A DNA stretch of 64,000 bases from Clostridiales bacterium (GTDB taxonomy: Bacteria; Bacillota; Clostridia; Lachnospirales; Lachnospiraceae), in the NCBI GenBank assembly GCA_021199255.1, contig JAJQIK010000088.1, positions 1 through 64,000 on the forward strand, given 5' to 3'. Below are positions 14,592 through 22,456 of the stretch, piece by piece. Under the pieces are notes generated by a model. It saw only the letters and a program-made list of their open reading frames with translations. It was not told the DNA's origin and searched no databases. The translations under genes were made by a program, and so were the position numbers. Each line of letters starts with the position of its first letter. The stretch's first letter is position 1.

Positions 14592-16202
14592 ATGAATTTG
14601 GTAGAAAGCATTTTAACAAAAAATCCCTGCTATACAGCAGGTAAAACCATTACAGTCAAGGGTCTGATGCTACACTCGGTTGGATGCGCACAGCCCTCGG
14701 CATCTGCGTTTATCAATAGTTGGAACAAGGAAAGCTATTCATCCGCCTGCGTCCACGCTTTTATTGATGGAAATGACGGAACCGTTTATCAGACGCTCCC
14801 GTGGAACCATCGCGGCTGGCACTGCGGTAAGGGAACGTCAGGCTCATCGGCAAATGACACCCACATCGGTGTAGAAATGTGTGAGCCGGGATGTATCACG
14901 TATTCGTCCGGCTCAAACTTCACCTGCTCTGATACAAAAACGGCAAAGGCTGTGGCAAAGAGAACCTATGAGGCGGCGGTTGAACTGTTCGCGTATCTCT
15001 GCGAGAAATACAGTCTGGACCCGACAGCGGACGGAGTCATTATCTCCCATGCGGAAGGGTACAGCCGTGGCGTGGCTTCAAACCACGCGGACCCGGCACA
15101 TCTCTGGAAGGGGCTTGGCTTAAGCTATACGATGGACACCTTCCGTGCGGCAGTAAAGGCAGCAATGGGAACGGTAAGTAGCGGCACACAGGCGACAGTC
15201 TTTAAGAGCCTGTCCGAGGCTGATGTGATTGCAAAAGTGGGTCCGCTTGCCACGGCGGATATGAAGTCTACCGGCATTCTGGCATCCATCACCCTGGCAC
15301 AGTTCATTCTGGAATCCGGTTATGGCAAGTCCGAGCTTGCGCAGAACGCAAACAACTGCTTTGGCATGAAAAAGTCGCTGTCTGGAAACACGTGGAGCGG
15401 CTCTGCATGGGACGGTTCGTCGATTTATACCAAGGAGACGAAGGAACAGAATTCTGACGGCAGCTATACGACCATTACAGCGGATTTTCGCAAGTACAGC
15501 TGTGTTGAGGATTCTATTACCGACCACTCAGCTTACCTGCTCGGAGCGAAGAACGGTAATAAGCTTCGCTACGATGGCATTGCCGGGATGACAAACTACA
15601 AGGAAGTTGCACAGCTCATCAAGGACGGCGGATACGCAACCTCACTGACCTATGTAGACAACCTGTGCAGCATCATCGAGAAGTGGAATCTTACTCAGTA
15701 TGATGTGGTTACAAGCACTTCATCCGACACCATCATCTCCGAGTCGAGCCTTCCTGCAGTTCCGTTTTTGGTGAAAGTCATCATCAGCGATTTGAACTAC
15801 CGCGACCAGCCGTCCATGAGCGGCGCGGTCAAGGGACAGACCGGCATCGGAACCTTTACCATTACCGAGGTGAGCAATGGCTGGGGCAAGCTGAAAAGCG
15901 GTGCTGGGTGGATTTATCTCCTGAACACGAGCTATTGCACGATTGGCTCAACGGTGAGCAGCAGCACGACATCTTCCGCATCGGAAGTGCCGTACATGGT
16001 TAAGGTGACGATTACGGATTTGAACATCCGCACTGGTCCAGGAACCAACTATTCTAAGACCGGCAAGCAGACTGGCAAGGGGACATTTACCATTGTGGAG
16101 GAATCCGCCGGTGAGGGTTCCACGAAAGGTTGGGGCTTGCTTAAGGCATACCAGAGTACACGAAAAGGATGGATAAGTTTGGACTACGCTACAAAGGTTT
16201 GA
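14592..16202 (+). CDS. Endolysin: amidase + glucosaminidase + two SH3b domains
   Basis: This 536-residue lysin has an N-terminal N-acetylmuramoyl-L-alanine amidase (Amidase_2/PGRP, about 20-195). Zinc-ligand histidines are visible in GLMLHSVG and SHAEGYSRG..NHADPAHLW. A glucosaminidase domain (about 200-370) shows STGILASITLAQFILESGYG with its catalytic Glu, and NNCFGMK. Two SH3b wall-binding repeats follow (about 390-455 and 465-536), each with a DLN(Y/I)R start. It would cut both the glycan-peptide amide bond and the glycan chain. No signal peptide is present, so it depends on the holin. Confidence 0.93.
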   Translation: MNLVESILTKNPCYTAGKTITVKGLMLHSVGCAQPSASAFINSWNKESYSSACVHAFIDGNDGTVYQTLPWNHRGWHCGKGTSGSSANDTHIGVEMCEPGCITYSSGSNFTCSDTKTAKAVAKRTYEAAVELFAYLCEKYSLDPTADGVIISHAEGYSRGVASNHADPAHLWKGLGLSYTMDTFRAAVKAAMGTVSSGTQATVFKSLSEADVIAKVGPLATADMKSTGILASITLAQFILESGYGKSELAQNANNCFGMKKSLSGNTWSGSAWDGSSIYTKETKEQNSDGSYTTITADFRKYSCVEDSITDHSAYLLGAKNGNKLRYDGIAGMTNYKEVAQLIKDGGYATSLTYVDNLCSIIEKWNLTQYDVVTSTSSDTIISESSLPAVPFLVKVIISDLNYRDQPSMSGAVKGQTGIGTFTITEVSNGWGKLKSGAGWIYLLNTSYCTIGSTVSSSTTSSASEVPYMVKVTITDLNIRTGPGTNYSKTGKQTGKGTFTIVEESAGEGSTKGWGLLKAYQSTRKGWISLDYATKV

Positions 16203-16210
16203 TGCTGAAC

Positions 16211-16250
16211 CCCGTGGAGAGTGATTTACTCTCTGCGGGTCTATTTTTTT
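16211..16250 (+). terminator. Intrinsic terminator after endolysin
   Basis: CCCGTGGAGAG and CTCTCTGCGGG form an 11-bp stem (two G-U pairs) with loop TGATTTA, followed by TCTATTTTTTT. It ends the lysis cassette. Confidence 0.85.
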
Positions 16251-16321
16251 GCACTGAATATAAGGCGCGTATAATTAACAAGTTTTGTGTAAAACGTGTT
16301 CACCAAGGGATGCCGTTTGCA

Positions 16322-16330
16322 TGATATAAT
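16322..16330 (+). promoter_or_regulatory. Extended -10 promoter of lipoprotein gene
   Basis: TGATATAAT gives a consensus -10 with the extended TG motif. The -35 region is poor. It lies 49 bases upstream of the lipoprotein start in an AT-rich leader. Confidence 0.55.
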
Positions 16331-16378
16331 TTAATAGATTATATAGACAAAAGAGTCTAGAGAATATAGGAGGGAAAA

Positions 16379-17761
16379 ATGATAAATGATAATTTCTCTG
16401 GAATGAGAGGACTTGCAGTCGGATGTACAGCGTTGTTGATATTGGGCCTGGTAGGTTGTAATAGTAATAGCTCATCTGATGTATTATATGGTGTTACAGT
16501 CCCATCTGAAACGAACCAAACCAATGCATCGCAAGATTTGTCAAATTCTACAGATGGTAACACTGATTCAGGAGAAGCAAGAAAAACGGTTGATGGTACA
16601 AGTGAAACAGAACAAGATTCATCAAATTTTATAGATGATTACACTGATTTGGTAGAAGTAGGGGAAAAGGTTGAAGATACAAGTGAAGAAGAACAAATTA
16701 GTCTCGAATTTGGACAGTTGGATAATACAGGAACCGACTTTAACAATCTTGTAAAAAGCGATGGAAGTATAGCTTTTGATGATGATTACATATATTTCTA
16801 TGATTATTACGGCTATGCTAGTGAAGAGAGACTCATTTCCCGTGTGCATTTTGATGGAACAGGTTATGAAAGGTTAGGCATTGATGAACTCTATGGCCGA
16901 ACTGGTTCAAGTATTTATATGAATATTAAGGATGGATATCTTTACTGGTCTAGTTGGTGGTATGCTTATAGGTATTGTATAGATACAGGGGTTCAGGAAA
17001 CATTAAACACTGATGAACTGGCTTCTTACATGGTAGTCATTGATAACTATCTTTATATCGTGGGCGAATACTATGATTTAAAAGTTATAGATTTGCAGAC
17101 ACTAGATTCTTTGAGCATTCTCAATGCAAACGATTATTTTTATTATACTAACCTTGGTACTAATTATTCGGTTGAGGTGGTATCTGATGGTGAAAATATT
17201 TATCTGATGGGAGCAAGCAAAGATCGCACATCAGTCGTGATTATAACCTTGGATATGGAAAAAATAAATAATTATTTTGAACAAACACAATTATCAGAAA
17301 ATTACATAGATAATTGTATAGAAATAACGACAGGCGGCGAAATTTACGGTGATTTGTATTTTGCAAAAAATGGGTTTCTTGTTCCAGTATATAATGGCTC
17401 ATACTTTGATTATGAAATGTATACTTTTAAGGGTACGAAGCTGGGAAGTTATGCAAACTTTACGAATGATTGGAACTATTCTGGTATATACAGAATAGGA
17501 TGTTGGTATATTATAGATGGAAATATATCTTTTACAACAAAAAATGGTTTAGTAATATGTGAGGACGTGAACTTAAAAAACCCCGAGATAATAACATTAG
17601 ATGGATACACTGGCTATGATAACGATTCTAGTCTCTTCCAGGTTGGTGTTTATAATGGAAATTTATATGTGATACAACAAACTGGTCAGGGAAGTTTTTC
17701 GCTGATTACACTGAATTCACAGGGAGATACTTCTATTTGTGATTTTCAACTAGAGGAATAA
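16379..17761 (+). CDS. Lipoprotein with DUF5050-like beta-propeller
   Basis: This 460-residue protein has a lipoprotein signal peptide (Arg at residue 10, hydrophobic core, LVGC lipobox with Cys about 27). A Ser/Thr/Glu/Asp-rich linker (about 30-105) follows, then repeated strands of the type DDYIYFYDYYG, DGYLYWSSWW and DNYLYIVGEYY. These resemble DUF5050-type propellers of Clostridia surface proteins. It is much more AT-rich than the phage genes and carries its own promoter-like sequence and terminator. Placed after lysis, it is a likely lysogenic-conversion gene displayed on the host surface. A role in superinfection exclusion or adhesion is possible but inferred. Confidence 0.75.
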   Translation: MINDNFSGMRGLAVGCTALLILGLVGCNSNSSSDVLYGVTVPSETNQTNASQDLSNSTDGNTDSGEARKTVDGTSETEQDSSNFIDDYTDLVEVGEKVEDTSEEEQISLEFGQLDNTGTDFNNLVKSDGSIAFDDDYIYFYDYYGYASEERLISRVHFDGTGYERLGIDELYGRTGSSIYMNIKDGYLYWSSWWYAYRYCIDTGVQETLNTDELASYMVVIDNYLYIVGEYYDLKVIDLQTLDSLSILNANDYFYYTNLGTNYSVEVVSDGENIYLMGASKDRTSVVIITLDMEKINNYFEQTQLSENYIDNCIEITTGGEIYGDLYFAKNGFLVPVYNGSYFDYEMYTFKGTKLGSYANFTNDWNYSGIYRIGCWYIIDGNISFTTKNGLVICEDVNLKNPEIITLDGYTGYDNDSSLFQVGVYNGNLYVIQQTGQGSFSLITLNSQGDTSICDFQLEE

Positions 17762-17802
17762 TATACGTATAAGATTAAAATAGAGTGTTATATAGATAGA
17801 AA

Positions 17803-17838
17803 AGAGCGATTGCTAAAGCAGCAGTCGTTCTTTTTTTT
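17803..17838 (+). terminator. Intrinsic terminator after lipoprotein gene
   Basis: AGAGCGATTGCT, loop AAAGC and AGCAGTCGTTCT form a 12-bp stem (two G-U pairs), followed by seven or more T. Confidence 0.88.
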
Positions 17839-17930
17839 GCGCAAAAATCGGAAAAACTTAGATTTGGCTACACCCCTGTCAGAAAAGGAGGAGGTGTTTG
17901 TGCCTCTCTCCTGTTGATGGAGGCAGCCAT

Positions 17931-18005
17931 ATGACTAAAGTTATTTCGTTCAAATCTGGATTTCGTGTCCAAAGGATGTTAGAAGGAGGTGCTTCTAATG
18001 ACTGA
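17931..18005 (+). CDS. 24-residue leader-like ORF before HTH gene
   Basis: ATG 17931 follows GATGGAGG at a good distance and encodes a short basic peptide beginning MTKVISFKSGF. It ends at 18005, eight bases inside the next gene, whose ribosome site lies within this frame. The arrangement suggests translational coupling or a leader peptide for the recombinase operon. No relatives are recalled with certainty. Confidence 0.4.
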   Translation: MTKVISFKSGFRVQRMLEGGASND

Positions 18006-18399
18006 AGACCAGAAATCGCGGATAAAAACACTGAGAGAAAACGGCGTGGGCTATGTGCGTATCGCCCAGACGCTTGGATTATCACAGAATACGGTAAGCT
18101 CATACTGCCGCAGAAATGGTCTGGCAGGAACAAAGCCTCCTGCCGGACAGCACCTGTGCCGGTATTGCGGCTGTCCTGTTGAGCAGACAAAAGGACGCAA
18201 AGAAAAGAAATTCTGCTCTGACTCATGCCGGATGAAGTGGTGGAACAGCCATCTGGATAAGGTGAACCGCAAGGCAAACTACGAGTTCATCTGTCCTCAT
18301 TGCAAAAAGACATTCACGGCCTATGGGAATTCAAACAGAAAATACTGTTCGCATGAGTGCTATGTCGCTGACAGATTTGGAGGTGGCGCGGATGAGTGA
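17998..18399 (+). CDS. HTH protein with two zinc fingers, recombinase operon
   Basis: The 133-residue product begins with a helix-turn-helix (residues about 3-45: GVGYVRIAQTLGLSQNTVSS). Two Cys-rich units follow: CRYCG..FCSDSCRMKWW and CPHCKKTF..YCSHECY, each a treble-clef/zinc-ribbon type. Such proteins commonly precede large serine recombinases in Firmicute prophages and integrative elements and probably act as a regulator or recombination directionality factor. The start at ATG 17998 follows AGAAGGAGGT; the in-frame GTG at 17989 is too close to that site. Confidence 0.78.
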   Translation: MTEDQKSRIKTLRENGVGYVRIAQTLGLSQNTVSSYCRRNGLAGTKPPAGQHLCRYCGCPVEQTKGRKEKKFCSDSCRMKWWNSHLDKVNRKANYEFICPHCKKTFTAYGNSNRKYCSHECYVADRFGGGADE

Positions 18400-18568
18400 G
18401 GAGCAGCTTAAGAACGAAAAGATGTATCTTGCCACCATGAATATGGCAAAAGACCTGCTGGTGAAGGGTATCATCACCGAGGAGGAGTATCACGAAATTG
18501 ATACAATTTTTACCAATAAGTACGCACCATCTTTGGGCAGATTATTCTCGAATATCCGCTTGATTTAA
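18392..18568 (+). CDS. Small SHOCT-like protein
   Basis: This 58-residue protein starts at ATG 18392 behind GGAGGT and overlaps the HTH gene by eight bases. The stretch MAKDLLVKGIITEEEYHEID resembles the SHOCT oligomerisation motif. It is frequently found before serine recombinase genes; its function is unknown. Confidence 0.72.
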   Translation: MSEEQLKNEKMYLATMNMAKDLLVKGIITEEEYHEIDTIFTNKYAPSLGRLFSNIRLI

Positions 18569-18612
18569 TAGGAAGAAAGAGCGAATATACGACACTGACA
18601 AGGAGGTGCGCT

Positions 18613-20139
18613 ATGGCAACAATCAGGAAAATTGAACGGAAGATTCCTACCATACAAAAGAAAAAGCGTGTCGCCGCATATGCCAGAGTCTCGCTTGCAT
18701 CGGAGCAGTTGATGCATTCGCTCTCAGCCCAGGTGAGTTATTACAGCTCGCTGATACAGAAGAATCCTGAGTGGGAGTATGCCGGAGTGTATTCTGATGA
18801 AGGTATCACTGGAACATCCACAGCAGGCAGAAAGGGATTTAACGACCTTGTGAAAGACTGCGAGGACGGCAAAATCGACATTGTTCTGGTCAAATCCATC
18901 AGTCGATTTGCGAGAAACACGGTAGACCTACTGGAGACGGTACGTCATTTAAAAGACATCGATGTTGAGGTTCGATTTGAGCGTGAGCACATCAGCTCAT
19001 TCAGTGGTGACGGAGAATTGATGCTGACGATTCTCGCGTCGTTTGCACAGGAAGAAAGCCGGAGCATGTCAGAGAACATTAAGTGGGCTGTGCAGAAAGG
19101 CTATCAAAAGGGAGAGCCTCATTCTCCTGCACGGACTTATGGTTATGAATGGAACGGTGAGGAGTATGTAGTTGTTCCTGAAGAAGCGGAGGTTGTGCGC
19201 TTTGTATTCGAAGCATATGAATCGGGCACATCCCTTTTGCAGATACCAAAGATTCTTGCATCAAAAGGAATTAAAGGATTGACTGGCGTCCCATTTAGCA
19301 GGGCAACACTCAAGGGCATGATTTCAAATGAGATTTACATTGGCAATTTGGTGTTTCAAAAAACCTACTCAGAATCAGTCAGAAAAAGAAAGCGCAACTA
19401 CGGCGAGGTACCTCAATATCGAGTGGAGGAAGCCCATGAACCCATCATTAGCAAGGAATTGTTTTATAGAGTTCAGGAAGAAAAAAAACAAAGAGGCGAG
19501 GCGGCCTCAAATAAAAATGCAGTTTTAACATGTTTCTCAGGGAAGATTAAATGCGGTAAATGTGGCTATTCCTGTAGCAGAAGAAGCATTCCGCACAGCA
19601 AAACGACTGAGCGAGAGTACAATAAGCGGTGGGTCTGTAATTTGTCTGAAACTAAGCAGAAGTGCGACTTAAGGCCACTGAGCGAGGATGAATTAAGATG
19701 CGCTTCATCGGAGATGCTTGGCTGTGACCCATTTGATGAGAATGAATTTCTGCGCAAGGTAGAAAAGGTGGCTGTTTTTGATGACCATCTGGACTTTTTT
19801 TTAAAAGACGGAAAAAAGAAGTCTTGGCAGCGAAAGTATTCACGTAAAGACTCGGCGAGAACGTGTTTTAGCAAAAAGATGGAGTGCGGTATTTGTGGCA
19901 GTCCTCTCATAAGAGAAAGTGCATTGAAAAGATTTAAGTGTAAAAACAAACGAAAGTCCATGGCTCTTTGTGCATCAAGACCGATAAAAGAGGATGAGCT
20001 ACAAAGGGCTTCGCTTACCATTCTCGGAGCAAATTATGAGATGGGGTTTTGCTGTGAAGTCAGTAAGGCGGTAGTGTATGACGAGCGCGTGGATTTTCTA
20101 TTGAAAGACGGGAGCGTGAAGGTATGGGAAAGAGAGTGA
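18613..20139 (+). CDS. Large serine recombinase 1, duplicated zinc ribbon
   Basis: This 508-residue protein has the resolvase catalytic domain (about 18-165) with nucleophile Ser27 in YARVS, the DEGITGTS motif, and the SRFARN and AQEESRSMSEN motifs. A recombinase domain (about 185-290) follows. Instead of the usual zinc ribbon plus coiled coil, it has two similar units: CGKCGYSC (about 313) and CGICGSPL (about 424). Each is followed by an Asp-rich strand (FDDHLDFFLKDG and YDERVDFLLKDG). This suggests internal duplication and loss of the coiled-coil arm. It overlaps recombinase 2 by 16 bases. The pair probably mediates integration and excision at comEC. Confidence 0.9.
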   Translation: MATIRKIERKIPTIQKKKRVAAYARVSLASEQLMHSLSAQVSYYSSLIQKNPEWEYAGVYSDEGITGTSTAGRKGFNDLVKDCEDGKIDIVLVKSISRFARNTVDLLETVRHLKDIDVEVRFEREHISSFSGDGELMLTILASFAQEESRSMSENIKWAVQKGYQKGEPHSPARTYGYEWNGEEYVVVPEEAEVVRFVFEAYESGTSLLQIPKILASKGIKGLTGVPFSRATLKGMISNEIYIGNLVFQKTYSESVRKRKRNYGEVPQYRVEEAHEPIISKELFYRVQEEKKQRGEAASNKNAVLTCFSGKIKCGKCGYSCSRRSIPHSKTTEREYNKRWVCNLSETKQKCDLRPLSEDELRCASSEMLGCDPFDENEFLRKVEKVAVFDDHLDFFLKDGKKKSWQRKYSRKDSARTCFSKKMECGICGSPLIRESALKRFKCKNKRKSMALCASRPIKEDELQRASLTILGANYEMGFCCEVSKAVVYDERVDFLLKDGSVKVWERE

Positions 20140-21701
20140 TTCAAATACCTGCTACGGTTTCACGGTTCACCGAGGCTCCAATCAATGAGCGACGGAAACG
20201 AAAAACGGCAGGTTATGCAAGAGTATCAACAGACAGAGATGAGCAGGCAACAAGTTATGAAGCGCAGATGAGTTACTACAAGGATTACATCGAGAGTCGG
20301 GATGATTTGGAGTTTGTGGGAATGTATTCAGATGAAGGTATCTCCGCAACCAGCACAGCCCGCAGGGATGGCTTCAACAGGATGATCGAAGATGCGCTTG
20401 CAGGAAAAATTGAACTGATAATCACAAAGTCGGTGAGCCGGTTTGCAAGGAACACAGTTGACTCCCTCACCACAATCAGAAAGCTTAAAGAGAAGGGTGT
20501 CGAGTGCTATTTTGAGAAAGAGAACATCTGGACGCTCGATTCCAAGGGAGAGTTGCTCATAACCATCATGTCGAGTTTGGCGCAGGAAGAAAGCCGGAGT
20601 ATTTCAGAGAATACTACCTGGGGACAGAGAAAGCGCTTTGCCGATGGCGTGGCGAGTGTAGCATATTCGAGTTTCCTCGGCTATGATCGTGCTCCGGGTG
20701 GAGGCTTCGCTGTCAATCCTGAACAGGCAGAAACGGTCAAGCAGATTTACAAATGGTTTCTCGAAGGTCTGTCCACATATGAGATTGCAAAGCTTTTGAC
20801 AGAAAAGAAAATTCCTACACCAATGGGAAAAGAAAAATGGTATCCTAAGACAGTCGGAAGTATTCTGCAAAACGAGAAGTACAAAGGTGATGCCCTTTTG
20901 CAGAAGTATTACGTGGCAGATTTTCTGTCAAAAAAACTCAAGAAAAACAATGGCGAAATCCCACAGTACTATGTAGAAGGCGACCATGAGGCAATCATCG
21001 ATCCGGTCACTTTTGATTTGGTTCAAGCGGAGATTTTGAGAAGAGACAAATCATCAAGTAAGTACAGCGGCATAAGCATTTACTCGTCAAAGATTAAATG
21101 TGGCGAGTGTGGTAACTGGTACGGGTCAAAGGTTTGGCACTCCAATGACAAGTATCGCAAGGTAATCTACCAGTGTAATCATAAGTTTAAAGGCGATAAG
21201 AAATGCTCCACTCCGCATCTGACAGAGGTAGAGATACAGGAAAAGTTCATGCAAGCCGTGAACCTTCTGATTGGCGAAAAGGATGAGCTTATTGAAAACG
21301 CGAAGCTTATGATGCAGACGGTCTGCGATACAAGTTCGCAGGAAAAAGAAGCCGAGGAGCTTGCCGCCGAGATGGAGGTTCTTGCGGGAATGGTACAGGA
21401 TGCCATAAGCGAGAATGCAAGAGTGGCAAAGGACCAAAATGAGTACGGCCTAAGATACAATGAACTGACGAGTAGGTATGATAAGAAGAAGACAAAGTAT
21501 GAAGAGCTTCTGGCCACGATAGCTGATAGGGATGCCCAGGCTAAGCTCTTTAAGAATTACATTGCCACTCTAGAGTCGATTGATGGTTTCTGCACGGAAT
21601 TTGATGCGAGGTTGTGGGCCGGTTTACTTGAATATGCCACGGTGTACACGAAAGACGACATCCGCTTCACATTCAGAGGCGGCACGACAATTAAAGTATA
21701 A
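20124..21701 (+). CDS. Large serine recombinase 2
   Basis: This 525-residue canonical large serine recombinase has a catalytic domain with Ser35 in YARVSTDRDEQ, then DEGISATS, SRFARNTVDS and AQEESRSISEN. The recombinase domain spans about 195-300, a zinc ribbon (CGECGNWYGSKVW..YQC) lies near 335-365, and a coiled coil follows (about 395-480). The C-terminal strand block with YTKDDIRFTFRGG is typical. Being complete, it is the likely integrase; the first recombinase could be a partner. It starts inside the end of recombinase 1. Confidence 0.93.
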   Translation: MGKRVIQIPATVSRFTEAPINERRKRKTAGYARVSTDRDEQATSYEAQMSYYKDYIESRDDLEFVGMYSDEGISATSTARRDGFNRMIEDALAGKIELIITKSVSRFARNTVDSLTTIRKLKEKGVECYFEKENIWTLDSKGELLITIMSSLAQEESRSISENTTWGQRKRFADGVASVAYSSFLGYDRAPGGGFAVNPEQAETVKQIYKWFLEGLSTYEIAKLLTEKKIPTPMGKEKWYPKTVGSILQNEKYKGDALLQKYYVADFLSKKLKKNNGEIPQYYVEGDHEAIIDPVTFDLVQAEILRRDKSSSKYSGISIYSSKIKCGECGNWYGSKVWHSNDKYRKVIYQCNHKFKGDKKCSTPHLTEVEIQEKFMQAVNLLIGEKDELIENAKLMMQTVCDTSSQEKEAEELAAEMEVLAGMVQDAISENARVAKDQNEYGLRYNELTSRYDKKKTKYEELLATIADRDAQAKLFKNYIATLESIDGFCTEFDARLWAGLLEYATVYTKDDIRFTFRGGTTIKV

Positions 21702-21711
21702 AAAATTCACG

Positions 21712-21746
21712 GCGGTCACTCCGATTTAAGGAACGACCGCTTTTTT
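21712..21746 (+). terminator. Terminator after recombinase operon
   Basis: GCGGTC..TCC, loop GATTTAA and GGA..GACCGC, followed by TTTTTT. Confidence 0.8.
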
Positions 21747-21792
21747 AAATTGTAGAAATATGGTATAGTAAACGTAATTGCGGAGGTGTGCT

Positions 21793-22029
21793 ATGGCAAA
21801 GTTTAAGGCAGGAGATGCGGTTTTTATAATAGAGTCTAATCGGATAATCAGGGAAGCCACTGTCCTTAAATCTGGCGGTGGCTTTTACACCATCCGTTTT
21901 GCAGATTCCGGCGGTGGTATAAAAGTTAGGGAGAACAGGCTTTATGCCACAAAGGAAGATGCGCAGACACAACTAACTTCTTCTTCTCTTAACTCACAAA
22001 AACACAGGACTCCATATGATTTTATGTAG
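21793..22029 (+). CDS. Small KOW/SH3-like protein at prophage end
   Basis: The 78-residue protein begins MAKFKAGDAVFIIESNRIIR and continues with strands of the type GGGFYTIRFADSGGGIKVRE. This is a short SH3/KOW-like beta-barrel pattern followed by a polar tail. It starts behind GGAGGTG, with TATAGT about 30 bases upstream as a possible -10. It is the last phage gene before the attachment junction. Its function is unknown. Confidence 0.68.
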   Translation: MAKFKAGDAVFIIESNRIIREATVLKSGGGFYTIRFADSGGGIKVRENRLYATKEDAQTQLTSSSLNSQKHRTPYDFM

Positions 22030-22116
22030 TTCTCATGCTAAAAGACCATGTGCAATGACCTTGTGCATCGTTACATTGTATCAAAATCTAAGGCGTAACG
22101 AAGGTCGCCCATCATG
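22030..22116. other. attR region (phage-comEC junction)
   Basis: Phage-side non-coding DNA with short repeats (TGTGCA twice at about 22049-22066) changes into comEC coding sequence. The comEC frame is open only from 22092, after a TAA at 22089-22091, so the crossover lies about 22092-22116, just before or within codons for the KVAHHGS motif. The core dinucleotide cannot be fixed without attL. Confidence 0.7.
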
Positions 22117-22343
22117 GTTCCCGCAATTCCACGCCCGACGCGTTTCTGGAAGCCGTCAGCCCGCGTATCGCCCTGATTTCCGCCGGAGAAAACAATTCCT
22201 ACGGGCATCCCCATACAGAGACGCTGGAACGGCTGCGTCAGCAGGGCGCGCTGATTTACTGCACCAAGGACGCCGGGGCTGTCATGGTCAGAACCAATGG
22301 AGAGAATCTCAGGGTGGTAAGCTGGCAGCCGGGAAAAACATAG
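22092..22343 (+). pseudogene. comEC: comEC 3' fragment, interrupted by prophage
   Basis: From GTC at 22104 to TAG at 22341-22343, 79 codons encode VAHHGSRNSTPDAFLEAVSP and, further on, SAGENNSYGHPH, then IYCTKDAGAV. This is the C-terminal part of the metallo-beta-lactamase domain of ComEC/Rec2, the DNA-uptake channel. The rest of comEC must lie at the left end of the prophage. The following gene is holA, the usual neighbour of comEC in Firmicutes. The fragment lacks a start and should be silent unless the phage excises. Confidence 0.9.
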
Positions 22344-22367
22344 GCGGCAGTAAAATCAGCAAACAAC

Positions 22368-22396
22368 TTGACACCCGCCGCCAAAACGAAGATACT
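22368..22396 (+). promoter_or_regulatory. Promoter of holA
   Basis: TTGACA (22368-22373), 17 bases, GATACT (22391-22396). It lies downstream of the comEC stop, so holA expression should survive the prophage insertion. Confidence 0.7.
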
Positions 22397-22456
22397 ATTA
22401 GTGGTAAGACTGAAAACGCGTTGCACCGGAAACGCTGCGGGAAGAGCTGGGCGGAT

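Larger units (their letters stand above)
1..22100. mobile_element. Siphovirus-type prophage, right part
   Basis: Head, connector, tail, lysis and recombinase genes run continuously on the + strand from the left window edge to a junction inside comEC near 22.09-22.12 kb. The gene order (portal, protease, capsid, connectors, tail tube, chaperones, tape measure, baseplate, holin, endolysin, integrase module) is that of HK97-like long non-contractile-tailed phages of Firmicutes. Terminase and the early/lysogeny genes must lie left of the window. Structural genes look intact, so the prophage may be functional. The right boundary is supported by the switch to comEC coding sequence; the exact crossover base cannot be fixed without the left end. 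Confidence 0.93.

Noticed and set aside
22016-22456. N-terminal extension of holA
   Set aside because: This part reads phage end and comEC DNA in a wrong frame; HolA similarity starts at 22457.
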